Shown here: piece by piece, positions 32,854-43,785 of the stretch
How the letters are laid out: each line of letters starts with the position of its first letter
How positions within the stretch are numbered: the first letter of the stretch is position 1
Assembly: GCA_944739405.2 (NCBI GenBank)
Contig: OX123190.2
Coordinates: forward strand, 20,868,807-20,932,806
Length of the DNA: 64,000 nt
Direction of reading: 5' to 3'
From: Euclidia mi
Lineage: Eukaryota; Arthropoda; Insecta; Lepidoptera; Erebidae
The notes under the pieces: model-generated
Told to the model about the DNA's origin: nothing
Database searches by the model: none
The model's input: only the letters and a program-made list of their open reading frames with translations
Translations under genes and position numbers: made by a program

Positions 32854-33105
32854 CACGGTCTAATATTGTGAAGCAATATATTTAGTTTTTCTTGTTCGGT
32901 TAATAGCATGTTCGGCGATAATCGCGCAAAAAGTTGGAACACAGTCGATAGGTAGATGATTATACCCTCAGATTGCGCTTGAGTTCACTAATGTGGGGGT
33001 TCTGTGATGATGATGTTGTAGGTATGTGTGAAGAGACAAAGGAAAGATTCAGGAAACGAAATATATGTGCTTTATTGTGGTACCACAAATATACTTATAA
33101 ATAAA
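32854..33105. other. Possible remnant of gypsy 3' end
   Basis: Minus-strand sequence just downstream of the integrase holds 'CACAATAAAGCACATATATT', a polyadenylation-like signal. No second LTR was recognised on the 5' side, so the LTR call is not made. Confidence 0.3.
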
Positions 33106-34122
33106 CTACATAACTACAAATACTATATGACTACGATAGCTAGGTTCACAACTTGGATACTCCTCATTTAGTACATAAGCCGGTTTCAAACGATCTATCG
33201 ATACTCGGGTTTGTCTATTAGGCATCTGAATTAAAAATGTTTTGTCGCCTCTGCTTATGATGCTGTATAGGCCATCATAAGGAGGTTGCAACGATTTCCT
33301 AACATTATCATTCCTTACAAATACTTGCTTGCATGATTTAAAATCTGGGTTGACAAATATAGTTCTGGCATCCTTATGTTGAGAAAATCTAGGTTTCAAC
33401 TTATTTATAATTGTTTTTAATTGTCTAACGTACTCATAATCATCTAACGATTGTATTTTATTTTCATCATAGAATTCACCGGGAATACGAATACTTGTAC
33501 CATATACCATTTCTGCTGCGCTTATATTATTGGCTGAACGGGGAACTACACGCAAACCATACAAGACGGTGCTTAATTCTCGCAACCAATCTGTTCTATC
33601 ATGTAATCTGGCCATAAGGGCTGCTTTAAGTGACCTAAGCCATCTCTCTACTTTGCCATTACTTTGTGGGTGAAAACTAGTTGTGCGGGTTTTATGAATG
33701 CCTAAATATTTCATTAGCTTTTGGAATATATTACTTTCAAATTGTGAACCTTGATCACTCATTAATCTAATAGGACATCGGAATCTAACTATCCAGCCGT
33801 CATAAATCATTTTGGCAATTCTGTCTGCATGTATATCACGAACTAGGAAAGCCTCAGGCCAACCTGTCTTACGGTCTATTACTGTGACTAAGTACCTATA
33901 ACCTTCTTCCGTGGTTGGTAGGGGTCCTACAATATCCACATGAATATGTTCGAAACACTCGCATAAATTAAATGTGCCTAATTTAGACTTATTATGGCGT
34001 TGTACTTTTGAACGCGGACATTCGAGACATGTTTTTGCCCACATATTTATTTGTCTATTCATATCTGGCCAGTAAAACTTATCTGTTACCAATTTGCGCG
34101 GATGACTATTGTCATGACACAA
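33106..34122 (-). pseudogene. Ty3/gypsy integrase
   Basis: A 338-codon frame. The zinc-finger region has lost its first His and keeps 'CLECPRSKVQRH'. The catalytic core has 'HIHVDIVGPL' (first Asp), 'LMSDQGSQFES' (second Asp) and 'HPQSNGKVERWLRSLK' (Glu), so the D,D-35-E set is present. A C-terminal 'LQPPYDGLYSIISRGDKTF' is the usual GPY/F-like region. Long and almost intact, but the upstream part of the same polyprotein is broken. Confidence 0.93.
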
Positions 34123-34281
34123 CTGAAATGCTGTTTTTCTAAATTCTTACGTCATAATTATATGGTCGAACCTTATCCTTTAACTTATTACAAATAATAG
34201 TTTTTTCGCACGTTCGTTGGTATAAATACTGTAGTTAATTGACTACTGTTATTGTTTAACTGTTGCTGTAAACATTCGTCC

Positions 34282-34750
34282 TTACTCTGCTAAAGCGTTG
34301 TAATCTATTAAACTATGACTCATTATACTTTCTATGCGTGATAGATAATCTGCGACTACGTTTTGCTCACCGGACACATGATGTATGTCCGTAGTAAATT
34401 CACTTATATATAACCATTGTCGAGTACGTCTAGGTAATTCATTCTCTGGGTTTTTCTTGGTAAACGCATATGTGAGTGGTCTATGATCAGTGTACACTAT
34501 AAGCTCTCTTCCTTCTACCATATTCCGAAAATGTTGTAAGGATGAATACTTAAATGGCTAATAATTCCCTATCGTACGTACTGTATTTACTTTGTGTTTC
34601 TGATAACTTCTTTGAGAAATAACCTAACGGTTGCCAACTGCCTTCGATATATTGCTGTAACACAGATCCTAGGCTAAAATCAGATGCGTCAGTAAAAAGT
34701 GCTAATTTGTAATTAAGCAACGGATGCGATAGCATAACCGCCTCTCGCAA
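34282..34750 (-). pseudogene. Ty3/gypsy RNase H, frameshifted
   Basis: Two frames: 'LALFTDASDFSLGSVLQQ' and 'STYDRELLAI' (catalytic Asp and Glu) in the first, then 'LIVYTDHRPLTYAF' (Asp) and 'HHVSGEQNVVADYLSRI' in the second. The gap between them at 34,521-34,550 holds a frameshift. It belongs to the same element as the integrase. Confidence 0.9.
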
Positions 34751-34826
34751 TTGTTGCTTACATTCTAGAAATGCCTTTTCTGCCTTTTTAGTCCATTGTA
34801 TCTTAGTTTTATCGCGTTTCTTAGAA

Positions 34827-35544
34827 TCATGTAAATAAGCATTTAACTCTGCCTGGTATTCTGCTGTTTGGCAATTGCGACCTATAAAAATTTATCATTC
34901 CTAGAAATCTTCGCAATAGTTCGATAGTTTCTGGTTTTGGGAAATCTTCAATAGGTTTTACTTTATTCTCTAATGAATAAATACCTTTTGTAGTAACATT
35001 ATATCCTAAACAATCTACTTCAGTTTTTCCAAACTCGCACTTGCTTAAATTTATAGTTATGCCGTATTTATGAAATCTTTCAAATATCAGTCTTAATAAT
35101 TGTTTGTTTTCCTCTATAGTATCTGATACACAAACAATATCATCAAGATAATAGAATATATTCTCTACCCCTTGTAAAACAGTACAATTCATGAATCTTT
35201 GGAATGTTTGAGCATTCCAAAGCTGTCATTTCGCAGACCAAACATCATACGAGTACATTCGAATAAACCAAAGGGCGTTATGATAGCTGTCTTTGGAATA
35301 TCGTCTGGATTAACTAAAATACAATGGTAAACTCGGTTTATATCAATACGGGAAAAACTTTCTTGTTAGCTAAAATGTACGTAAAGTCCTGTAATCTGGG
35401 AATAAGATATTTATCAGGTAATGTCACCGCATTTAAGCGTCTATAATCTTCAACGGGTCTAATATCACCTGCCTTTTTTGGCACAATATGTAACGGGCTT
35501 GCCCAACGACTTTTAGAGGGCCTAATAATACCCATTGCTTGCAT
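34827..35544 (-). pseudogene. Ty3/gypsy reverse transcriptase, broken
   Basis: The first frame (35,544-35,338) has 'MGIIRPSKSRWASPLHIVPK' and 'RPVEDYRRLNAVT'. The second (35,192-34,827) has 'YYLDDIVCVSDTIEENKQLL' with the catalytic YLDD, then 'LGMINFYRSQLPN'. The intervening 145 bases contain the expected 'FGLFECTRMMFGLRN'-like stretch out of frame. At least two frameshifts are present. Confidence 0.9.
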
Positions 35545-35560
35545 AAGTTCAAACTCCTCT

Positions 35561-35827
35561 TTAAACTTTTTGTACCGGTCCGGCGGTAAAGGCCTTGCCC
35601 GCGCTTATACCGGTGGACCAGTGGTCAATATGGTGAAAAACACTATGCTCTGGAGTCTCTTTAAAAGAACAAAACAACATCTCCGGATAATCTTTCAAAA
35701 TATCATAATATGGGTGAATATCAAGTTTAGTACCAATAGATTGAATAGGAAAACTAACTACCGTAGCAGGACTATACAGGTTGGTAACCTTGTCTATAAT
35801 TTTCTTGTTTCTAATATCTTCTAACAA
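35561..35827 (-). pseudogene. Ty3/gypsy region between protease and RT
   Basis: An 88-codon frame with 'HPYYDILKDYPEML' and 'EHSVFHHIDHWSTGISA', the usual lead-in to RT in Ty3/gypsy polyproteins. A frameshift separates it from RT. Confidence 0.75.
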
Positions 35828-35916
35828 ATTAAAATAATCTAAAAAATCAGATATCTCCGATTATACATTGTTCTACGGCTGCTACAACAAAAGTCGAACG
35901 GAACGTCCGTCGCAAT

Positions 35917-36144
35917 TTAAAATTTAAATTTAAGGTTTTTAGTTTTTACGCCATATGTTTTTATCTCACTACTATTGGCTGCAAAAAGATTATAATTAGA
36001 ACACTCACCAGATAGCTTCTGTTTTACTGTTGCCGGAATTACGGATATGTTCGCTCCAGTATCAACTAAAAATGTGAGACCGCTTACCATCTCGACGATG
36101 CTGACACGGTGGTTGCACTTAGGTACGTAATCTGCCGTCTTCAT
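35917..36144 (-). pseudogene. Ty3/gypsy aspartic protease
   Basis: The frame has 'LTFLVDTGANISVIPA', with the catalytic DTGA triad. It is 75 codons long and closes before the second half of the fold, which lies in sequence crowded by stops up to 35,830. Gag lies directly upstream. Confidence 0.85.
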
Positions 36145-36154
36145 AGATTGTACC

Positions 36155-36997
36155 TCAGCTAGTTTTCCGACGCGCTACTTGAATTTTGCACTGCCGCCGT
36201 CTTTGTTTTCCAGACGCAGGGTTTCTCACATTGCCTCGCTCTATTTCTGTAACGGTAGTGGAATCGACATAGCTAAGTAGGGTCTTCAGGTGTTCTCGAC
36301 GTTCTGCTCTGCGATCTTGACCTTGAGTGACTGCGGTACCGTCCTCTTCCTTGTCCTCGAAAAACATTTCGTCGGTAGTTATACTGGTCATTCATCTCCT
36401 CGCGTAAAGCCATAATCTCCATGTTCATCTTGTGCCTTTGTGTTACGATATCTCCTACAGGTAATTGACTGGTACTCGCCGTATCGTTCACAGCCGCAAT
36501 TTCTCCTGATTTAATATTCTCATTGATATTGTTCGCTATTTTCGCCAAATTTTCTAGGTTCTGATCTTGACTAACAGTAAGTACAGATCTAATGTATGAA
36601 GGTAATCTCGACATCCACAGGTTATGCAATGTTTTCTCTGAGACTTGCGATTTCCGGCCTATTTTTCTCATCCTCCGAAGTAACTGGGAAGGTTTCTGCG
36701 TTCCGAGTTCCAGCTCGCTCACAAGTTTTTGAAATTGCCTTTCCGCGCTTTCTTCATAAACTTGGAGTAGCCATTCCTTTAGTGCTTGGAATTTTCCTGT
36801 TTCAGGTGGTGAAAAACAATGTCACTGACCTGTTGTAACGCATCACGTCCTAATTTCGACACTGCAAGGTGGAATTTGACCTCATCAAAGCATTCAGTCA
36901 GCTCGGATATTTCCTTGCCGTATTTAGGATCGGATTCGTCAAACCTGCTCAACCTGTGGTAGACTTGGTTATTTAAGGCCGTAGGCCGCTTAGCCAC
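36155..36997 (-). pseudogene. Ty3/gypsy Gag
   Basis: Several frames. The first (36,997-36,779) has 'FDEVKFHLAVSKLGRDALQQ'. The second (36,722-36,273) has 'QKPSQLLRRMRKIGRKSQVS', 'LHNLWMSRLPSYIRSVLTVS', and an RS-rich tail 'YRSHSRSRSQSRTSR'. A Cys/His stretch follows before the protease in another frame. This is the capsid-like layout of Ty3/gypsy elements. It is interrupted by at least two frameshifts. Confidence 0.85.
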
Positions 36998-37029
36998 GTT
37001 CCTGTCGTATTGTTAAACTAAATCGATAC

Positions 37030-37730
37030 CAACACGCTAGCTCCTTTGAAGTCGGCTGCTATGTCTAGGCCTGACTCCAGGATTTCGTCATTAGGAATCA
37101 GCTCGAGTAGCTTAGATAGCTGCTTCCGTAAACGTAGACGTCGTTTGGGCTATTTGATATCCAATTTTTACTCCGAGAGAATTTACAATTTTGAAGAGAT
37201 TTTCGTCCTTTTTTTGAGGTATCCCCTTAACCTCTATGTTGTTGAGTCTTGACCTTTGCTCACTGCTGACTAACTGAAGTTTGGCACCTTCGAGACTGTT
37301 CTCCAGTTCGGTATACTTGTGTTCGAGCTCAAAGATTTTTGTTTCAGCAATTTTTAATCTATTTGTCAGTTCGTCGATCTTTTCACTGATAAACTGACTT
37401 GAGGCCTTAATCTCTCTCAATTCTTCTTTGATGCTTTTGATATCATCACTCAGCATTGGTAGGTCTTTTACTTGGATCTTAATATCATGTATTTCCCTTA
37501 GTAGGTACTCTTTAAAAACTGGCTTGTTCCTTACACGGTGATTGAGATGGAGATATTGTTTTGCATGATGGGCATTTCCACGCAGATCTTCGTTCTGGTC
37601 TTAAACGCCTCCATCCTGCCTCAGTAATGCCCGCACAGCCAAAGTCCATGTGCTTTCCACAACCACCGCATTGGACTCCGTCGTTAAACTGACCACCACA
37701 GAATTGGCACTTAATGATTGAGAGTTGATA
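37030..37730 (-). pseudogene. LINE ORF1 fragment: PHD-like finger plus coiled coil
   Basis: On the minus strand, 37,715-37,560 encodes 'CQFCGGQFNDGVQCGGCGKH', then 'CAGI' and 'WKCPSC', a PHD-like zinc finger. After a short break a 114-codon frame (37,456-37,112) gives a heptad-rich coiled coil ('IDELTNRLKIAETKIFELEH') and an RRM-like start ('NNIEVKGIPQKKDENLFKIV'). PHD plus coiled coil plus RRM is known for ORF1 of CR1-type LINEs. The rest of the element is absent, and the gypsy Gag begins immediately after. Confidence 0.7.
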
Positions 37731-38922
37731 AAAAAAAAAGGTTGACGATATATGGATAAAGCTTAAAGTACGTGTAACATTTACCGATGTCCACAGAAGA
37801 GTGATGATATGAAATATGACTATTCAATGGGCTACGATTAACATAAAATTTTCAATGTAAAAATTGATCCCTCTCTTAAAAAATAGCGTTGAGTTTACCA
37901 AGCTTCCCGATAGAACAAATAAAGTTATTCGAAAAAATAAGACTCAAATAACTAAGTTAATTTGATTTTAAAAAAATTTGGTTGCCTGTAAAGTCGGTAT
38001 ACGGGCGAAAGTTTTACGTGACAACGACTTTGAGTGGTAAAATAATTTTAATGTGAATATTCATTCGTATAGTAGGAAGAAGGATGAAAGACGCGTGCCT
38101 TTCACTTTTTATGTATGTCTCTCTCGCTCTTAGGCGGGACGCGTGCCTCTCACTCGCTCTCATTGTGAGCGCATAACGTGAGCGGAGCGTAACGCAGTTT
38201 CTTGAAGTGTCACCCGGCAAACCAATTTATAAGACGTTGTCACGTCAAAACCGAAACCAAGTCACTAGTGACGTAAGATGTAAAAGTGAACTCTCTGTTA
38301 AAAACACGAACGTTTTGAACGAAAGCTAGTGCCTAAGTGTAATACGGCAGACATGAAAAACTAAAAATAACACGAACTAGTGTTCAAGTTCTACTAGTTA
38401 CTCAAAGTAATTATGGACTCACGTGGACTATTGGCAGTTTAAATGGATTTTTGTTTTTTTTTTAGTTCGACGAAGGACATTTCCTAACCCAGAAATCCTA
38501 CTTGACACTATTTCGCTTTTATTTTTGTTATTTGTAACGATGAAGCCTTTTTCGGTATTTCGTATTGTGTTCTTTAATTGAAAAATAATAAGAAAATCAA
38601 ATATTGTGGTTCCCAGCCCGTTTAACACATTTGTTTTAATTATCTGTCAGATGAAATTATATAGATAAACAAGTGAACTAGCACTATCTCTCTCGTCACA
38701 TTTTGTTTAATATTATTGCCTTCCTAACCCTGCGTCATCGTTTTATGTTGTCCTGCGTTATTGTTAGGACAATAGATGGCAACTTGCACTATCTATTGAG
38801 TTTATCGCGTACATAGACACTAACAGACAATATGCGGCGGGGACTTGAATGCACACATCATAACATTATTGTGTTTGTCTTTTCTAACAAATTACGCTCT
38901 TCGCAAATATCAGCTTTGTATT
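37731..38922. other. No gene recognised
   Basis: AT-rich with a local GC patch at 38,090-38,210 ('GTCTCTCTCGCTC', 'GAGCGGAGCG'). A short palindrome, TCACTAGTGA, lies near 38,264. No gene. Confidence 0.35.
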
Positions 38923-38925
38923 TAG

Positions 38926-39087
38926 GCCTCCCTCACATTGGTCGTGAGCGTTCCTCGAGCGTACGCTCGGCGTCGCCGCGTCGGTCGTTTGGCGTGCGCC
39001 CGGCGTTCACTTTGTACTACAGAGTGAACGCCGAGCGCACGCTGGGCGGACGCTCGAGGAATGCTGACGCCCAATGTGAGGTCGGCC
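38926..39087. mobile_element. GC-rich fold-back MITE with TTA target duplication
   Basis: The ends are GGCCTCCCTCACATTGG (left) and, read inward from the right, GGCCGACCTCACATTGG. Inside, 'GAGCGTTCCTCGAGCGT' pairs with 'ACGCTCGAGGAATGCT'. TTA flanks both sides (38,923-38,925 and 39,088-39,090). The TTA duplication and GGCC-type termini fit a PIF/Harbinger-type MITE; the superfamily is inferred. Confidence 0.8.
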
Positions 39088-39173
39088 TTATACTGTCCAA
39101 CTGCCGGGCTGTCTCTTGTCGCCATACATTTTATAAAATTTTACAAAATCTTTAGGGATATACATACATAGAC

Positions 39174-39465
39174 TCACGCCTGTTTCGCGGAGTGATAGGT
39201 AGAGACTACGGAACGCCGTTTGCAACGATCCTGACATATCTCTCTTGCTTCATTCACTCCCATCAAATTTCTCATGCATGCTCTTCGGTTATGGGTACTT
39301 CTAAGCTGTCCTTTTGTTAGGATGTGGTCGGAAAACGTCCGTCTAGATCTCTTCCTTCCTCCTGTTCCCTTCACTTCACACTTGCCTTATATAACTTCTT
39401 GGTCAGTCTTTCGTCATCCATCCTCTCCATGTGTCCAAACCATCTTAGCATACCTTTCTCAATGA
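39174..39465 (-). pseudogene. RTE-type LINE ORF C-terminal relic
   Basis: The minus strand reads 'MLRWFGHMERMDDERLTKKL', then 'GGRKRSRRTFSDHILTKGQL' and 'RRACMRNLMGVNEAREICQD'. This is the region after RT in a common RTE-type LINE. A frameshift near 39,380 breaks it. It differs in sequence from the relic at 22,130. Confidence 0.8.
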
Positions 39466-39974
39466 TATGCCTCTCTTTCTTTAGAGATAATTATGTACAT
39501 AATAAATAATGATACATAAAAATAGGACCAATAGCCGATATTCAAGATATTCAGTTAGCAAGTCGTAGGTTTATGTTTATGACAGCCGTGGCAACGGAAT
39601 TTATATTTCTGTAGTGCATATTTTCTAAATATTTCCCGATAACGATATCGAATGACACTAGGGACCTATACAAGGCTAGCCGATAACCTGTTAGTTTTAT
39701 TCATTCTTGTAGGTTATCTTTCTAATTTAAAAAAATTACAGTTACCACAGGAAAAATATTCTTATCATGTATGTAGTTAAAAATTATATGTTGGTTTTTA
39801 ATGTACCTTGTTTGTAGTGAGTTTTCTGTTTGAACTGAACGAGAACGTTTTTAAGGAAGTAGAGCCTTGCTGATTTCAGCATGAATGGGCCGGCTCGACC
39901 GGGGAAGTACATACCCTCTCACAGAAAATCGACGTAAAGTAACAGTACCTAAACTGTTGCGTTTCGTTCGGTGA

Positions 39975-40172
39975 GTGAGAGTGCCGGAGGCCCTATCCCC
40001 TATTCCTTCTCCCTCATCCCACTCCTCTTCCTATCCCATTTTCCAACCCCAAGGGGCGGCAACGCACTTGTGACTACTAATGTGTTGCTTGTGTCCATGG
40101 GCGGCGGTAATTGCTTACCATCAGGCGATCTGTCTGCTCGTTTGCCGCCTATTACTAATAAAAAAAAACGAC
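39975..40172 (+). repeat. Dispersed repeat 3' end (GGGCGGCGGTAATTGC type)
   Basis: 'GGGGCGGCAACGCACTTGTG', 'GTGTCCATGGGCGGCGGTAA', 'TTACCATCAGGCGATCTGTC' and a terminal A-rich run are hallmarks of a common lepidopteran retroelement end. No ORF remains. Confidence 0.6.
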
Positions 40173-40392
40173 ATTATGGGAAAAAAATTGATGTTTGGTG
40201 AATAAAATTAACATGACAACTTTCAGGCTAACATCTATTTAAACCCAAGTTAGGCAGAGTCAACTATAGTTACCTACCATTTGTTATATTGAATACTTTT
40301 AAACTTTGGCGACTTGTTTACACAGTTATATTTACGTACGGGTTTATGTCACGTAATTATTTGAGAATATAAGTATACTACCTTATATTTCC

Positions 40393-40433
40393 CTCGACGT
40401 TTCGGTATGGTTTATACCAGCCGTGGTCACGAG
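40393..40433 (-). other. Penelope-type terminal stem with GAAACGTC
   Basis: On the minus strand: 'CTCGTGACCACGGCTGG', a short loop, then 'ATACCGAAACGTCGAG'. GGTAT/ATACC and CTCG/CGAG can pair. It matches the motif at 23,550-23,591 and is directly adjacent to a SINE. Confidence 0.5.
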
Positions 40434-40459
40434 ATATTAATATTCTACCACATACATCC

Positions 40460-40690
40460 ACACAACACCATCTAGTCCCAAACTAAGCAGAGCTTGTACT
40501 ATGGGTACTAGACAATGGATAAACATACATATATAATTTTTTTGTAAATACATACATATTAAACATAAAAACACCCAGACCAAGACTAACATCCATGTTC
40601 ACGCACACAAATGTTTGACTTGAGTGGGAATCGAACCCGCGACCTTCCGCGTGGCAGTCGCTTACACTACCGCAGCGCCAACCGGTCGTC
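40460..40690 (-). mobile_element. tRNA-headed SINE, family with ACCATCTAGTCCC tail, copy 1
   Basis: On the minus strand the head 'GACGACCGGTTGGCGCTGCG' gives the A box and GGTTCGATTCC the B box. The 3' part ends in the complement of 'ACCATCTAGTCCCAAACTAA'. Two further copies lie at 47,005 and 63,136. The pol III boxes are recognisable; no flanking direct repeat was established. Confidence 0.8.
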
Positions 40691-41120
40691 AAGATGACTG
40701 AAGTCCTGCAGCACCTTCTCCGTGAAGTGCGGGCTTCGGCACATACTCTCACTTGGCCTTCACAATTATTTTTGTGAACGGAACTGTAGATACTTCTACA
40801 CACTGTACTACCGACGTCTTCAGACGAGTAAGTCATAAAATACATCACTTAGTCGGTTTCTACATTTGTTGATGACAGGATTCCAAGAAGATGATAAGCG
40901 TTACCCATCCTCGAGGTTGGAATTTGCGTGCTTTTTGATTTCAACCACTTCCCGTGCTATTCTGGAGAACACTCGCTTCGAACTCTGCCTTGGGTTTAGG
41001 TTCGATATTCACACGGAGCAACTCTTTAGTGTACCTACAAATGTTTGTCTTGAGTTTGGATGTTATTAATGTCCGTTTGTGGACTTTTATAAAGTCGATA
41101 GTGCAGTTTTATTAAAAAGA

Positions 41121-41142
41121 CACACACACACACACACACACA
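41121..41142. repeat. (CA)11 microsatellite
   Basis: Eleven uninterrupted CA units after a short A-rich stretch. Simple sequence with no further context. Confidence 0.95.
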
Positions 41143-41188
41143 AAAATATAGGTATAACTTCTAAAATTAGTATTAATATTCTATAATG

Positions 41189-41330
41189 TCGTTTCTAGAT
41201 CATTCGTTTTAAATATAATAACCAGTGAAACCAATATAACGCGATAAAACCCGTAAACTGTAGTTTAATTTCAATGTGTAACATTCGCGTAAACCCAAGA
41301 ATATATTAAATAACTTCTAGTCTTAAAATT
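41189..41330 (+). repeat. Fragment of the terminal repeat seen in the 50-kb fold-back element
   Basis: 'GTTTCTAGATCATTCG', 'CAGTGAAACCAATATAACGC' and 'CCCGTAAACTGTAGTTTAAT' match the inner-arm sequence at 51,520-51,570 and its reverse at 51,771-52,058. The GAAACGTC stem just upstream of this in other copies is missing here. Confidence 0.65.
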
Positions 41331-41538
41331 AAGTTACGTAAGGTACTCTAGCAAAACTCGCGTCAACTTAAATCTGAACTCCGATATTTTACAAGAAGCG
41401 ACGGTGACATTGGAAAGACGGGCAAAGTAAAACATATCAATACAGGCGATGAACAAACGATTCATCAAAGCCCGCGACGCGTTCCATTTGCTACGAATAA
41501 AAACGACCATTTGAGAAATGTGGGGTTTATGTGAAGCA

Positions 41539-41786
41539 TCCATTCTTGGTCCAGTGGATAGCGTATGTGACTGCTGATCGGAGGTCCCGGGTTTGATTCT
41601 CGGGTCGTGCAAAAGTGTTACTGGGTTTTTCCGAATTCTCACTAGCAGCACGAAGTCTGGTGATGTGCCCGATACGGCAGTAGGCTCGCCCCCTATTACG
41701 TGGGACCAAAAATTCACGGCGAAATGTGGGTGTAATATTACCCTCTGCCTACCCCTTCGAGGATAAAAGGCGTGAGACTATAAAAA
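41539..41786 (+). mobile_element. tRNA-derived SINE (ATTACGTGGGACC family), copy 1
   Basis: Head 'CCAGTGGATAGCGTATGTG' (A-box-like) and 'GGTTTGATTCTCGGG' (B box), body 'GCCCGATACGGCAGTAGG', 'CTATTACGTGGGACC', and end 'CCCCTTCGAGGATAAAAGGC' with an A-rich tail. It sits next to a gypsy RNase H scrap. Related copies are at 6,060, 56,055 and 56,712. Confidence 0.8.
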
Positions 41787-41787
41787 A

Positions 41788-42185
41788 ACCCATTCTTGCA
41801 TATCCCGACGTCAATGGGGAGTTCATCGTTGACACAGATGCAAGTAAAGTGGCTGTTGGTGGAACTCGTTTTCAGAGGCAAGGAGATCAGGAAGCTGTTA
41901 TTGCCTACTTCAACTTCATCTAATGTAACACGTGAAAGGAGCTTCTAGCGGTAGTGAAAACACTACAACATTTTAAAAAGTATGTGAACGGGCGCGAAAA
42001 TTGCAGGTCGAGGTGGATCATGCAGCACTTACGTGGCTTTAAGAGTTTAAGAGTGCAGAGGGTCGGGTAGCCGGATGGATTTCAAACAACTTCAAGAATG
42101 TGATTTCGAAGTAGATTTTGATTTTCGTGGCGGAACATGTCAAGGAAATGCCTTATCAAGATGTCCTTCTGATGAGATCTGCTAG
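41788..42185 (+). pseudogene. Ty3/gypsy RNase H scrap
   Basis: 'PILAYPDVNGEFIVDTDAS' with the catalytic Asp, then 'QRQGDQEAVIAYF', is typical of the RNase H of another gypsy family. Beyond 41,920 the frame is lost in stops, though 'NVTRERSF', 'LQHFKKYV', 'VEVDHAALTWL' and 'GTCQGNALSRCPS' can be read in shifting frames. It is different from the element at 33-37 kb. Confidence 0.8.
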
Positions 42186-42189
42186 CATT

Positions 42190-42840
42190 TTTTTATGAGA
42201 CAGACAGTCATCTGATTGGTCCTGTTGCCAAAGTACAGTTTCTGCCTTCTTTGGCATCAGATGACCATTTGTGAATTGTTGAAAGATATTACGATGTGCA
42301 GGCCGTGTTAGGAAGCAAATATAACCGCAATCTATATTTATTCAATCTTACGCACTGAATAAGTAATCATAGACATACCTATGCTTGTTGGACATACGCT
42401 ACTTCCAATTTTCGTCACAATAACATTATGAAGCAAGAAGATTTTGACCTACTATATCGATCTTTTCATTTTGGAAATAAAGTCTTTTAAATTATAGTGT
42501 TACGGGTATATTCACACGCATGTGTGGCTCGCCTGCATACAACACTCATACATAGTCCATTGAAATATTATTTTTTTGGGCTTAGCGTGCATTTGTCAGA
42601 GGCTGCAATTTTATTTTATAGATGTCAAGAGAGAGTTAGTATCATGTTAAATCCAAGTTTGTGGGATCTCAGCACTTGTCCTGCCGCCGCCATCTTGAAA
42701 AGAGTGATACAAATGGGGTTTCTAGTTTATCTGGCAAACTATTAGCTGGTCAGAAAAAAAATCATAACATGTTTTGTTGCAAATTAAATTCTCTACATTT
42801 CGATTTTGATGTCCGTGGTGCGTTTACTCTGACGCGGCTG
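42190..42840. other. No gene recognised
   Basis: Non-coding by eye. Two overlapping plus-strand frames (42,497-42,903) carry no motif. Confidence 0.35.
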
Positions 42841-42865
42841 CTGGTTGAGGATGCTACGCATTGGA

Positions 42866-42988
42866 TATATAAGAACGCGCATCGGATATATTCAGTGGCA
42901 TAACACAGTAGCACCACCGGCAATCACCACTTGCCTAGACGCGAACACCACCTGCCTACAACCGATCACCTAACACACACAGGTAAGT
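42866..42988 (+). promoter_or_regulatory. Candidate core promoter with short non-coding first exon
   Basis: TATATAAG at 42,866 lies 28 bases before an initiator, TTCAGTG (A at 42,894). The next 89 bases have no ATG and end at ACACACAG followed by GTAAGT (42,983), a consensus splice donor. This is the geometry of an insect TATA/Inr promoter with a 5' UTR exon. No downstream coding exon was identified within the window, so it could equally be a retroelement promoter. Confidence 0.4.
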
Positions 42989-42999
42989 ACGAGCACCTT

Positions 43000-43685
43000 T
43001 TACTAATGAACGGAAAGTTAGGCAAAAATATTTTTAAATTTTAATGAATTTAGAAGAAAAATGCTTTTATTGTAAAACACGCCGCACAGTCACAATAAGT
43101 ACAGTTTTGTTTAACCTAAAATGAAAATTAAAAAAAATATATAAAAGTTCTTAGGCTAATTGGCAAAGCAAAATAAAACGTATGACAGATACGTAACTGT
43201 TAACTGTCAGCTACATTGACATGTCAGTTGTCATTAAAGTCATGATTATTGTTACGTGGCACCACGTGCTTTGCCACGTATTCTAATATTCTAATTAATA
43301 TCATATATAAACAAAATATAACAACAAAAGTAATATACGTCGTGTGTCACAATTGCGGCTGGCAATCAGCAAACACTGCGAAGGTCACGACGGACCATCT
43401 CAGTACTGATCTTCCTTGCCATCCACCTATGCCATCTCTGTATTATATATTGCACCTATGCCATTTAAGTTGGCCCAAGCATTTTCCAAAAATGTTTTTC
43501 GTTTAGGCCATTTACAATTCCGGAATTTCGTAATACCGAATATTTTTGGCTTTCTCCGCTATTATAATATCGGAATTGAGGACCTGAATATCGAAATTCC
43601 GATATTTATACTTAAATACTACACATGTGTAATTTCTGGATAAAATATTTTGGACATGCGCCGAATTAATCTATAAAGGATGAAG
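43000..43685. other. No gene recognised
   Basis: A cluster of TGTCA words occurs at 43,195-43,245. Otherwise AT-rich sequence with no coding motif. Confidence 0.35.
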
Positions 43686-43689
43686 ATGG

Positions 43690-43785
43690 AGTACGGCGTA
43701 CGGCGTACTCAAGATCGCTCTGTGTAGAAAACCTTGCGCGAGGCCTATGTCCAGCAGTGGACGTCTCTAGGCTGACATGATAAAT
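43690..43785 (+). repeat. 3' tail of an RTE-type LINE
   Basis: 'GCGCGAGGCCTATGTCCAGC' then 'AGTGGACGTCTCTAGGCTGA' ends this short relic. It is the usual end of a moth RTE LINE. Confidence 0.55.

Noticed and set aside
33106..37010. An envelope gene that would make the gypsy element a retrovirus-like agent
   Set aside because: No open frame or membrane-protein-like segment follows the integrase, and the polyprotein is broken in several places.
41121..41142. CA run as a possible regulatory Z-DNA site
   Set aside because: A plain microsatellite with no nearby promoter features.
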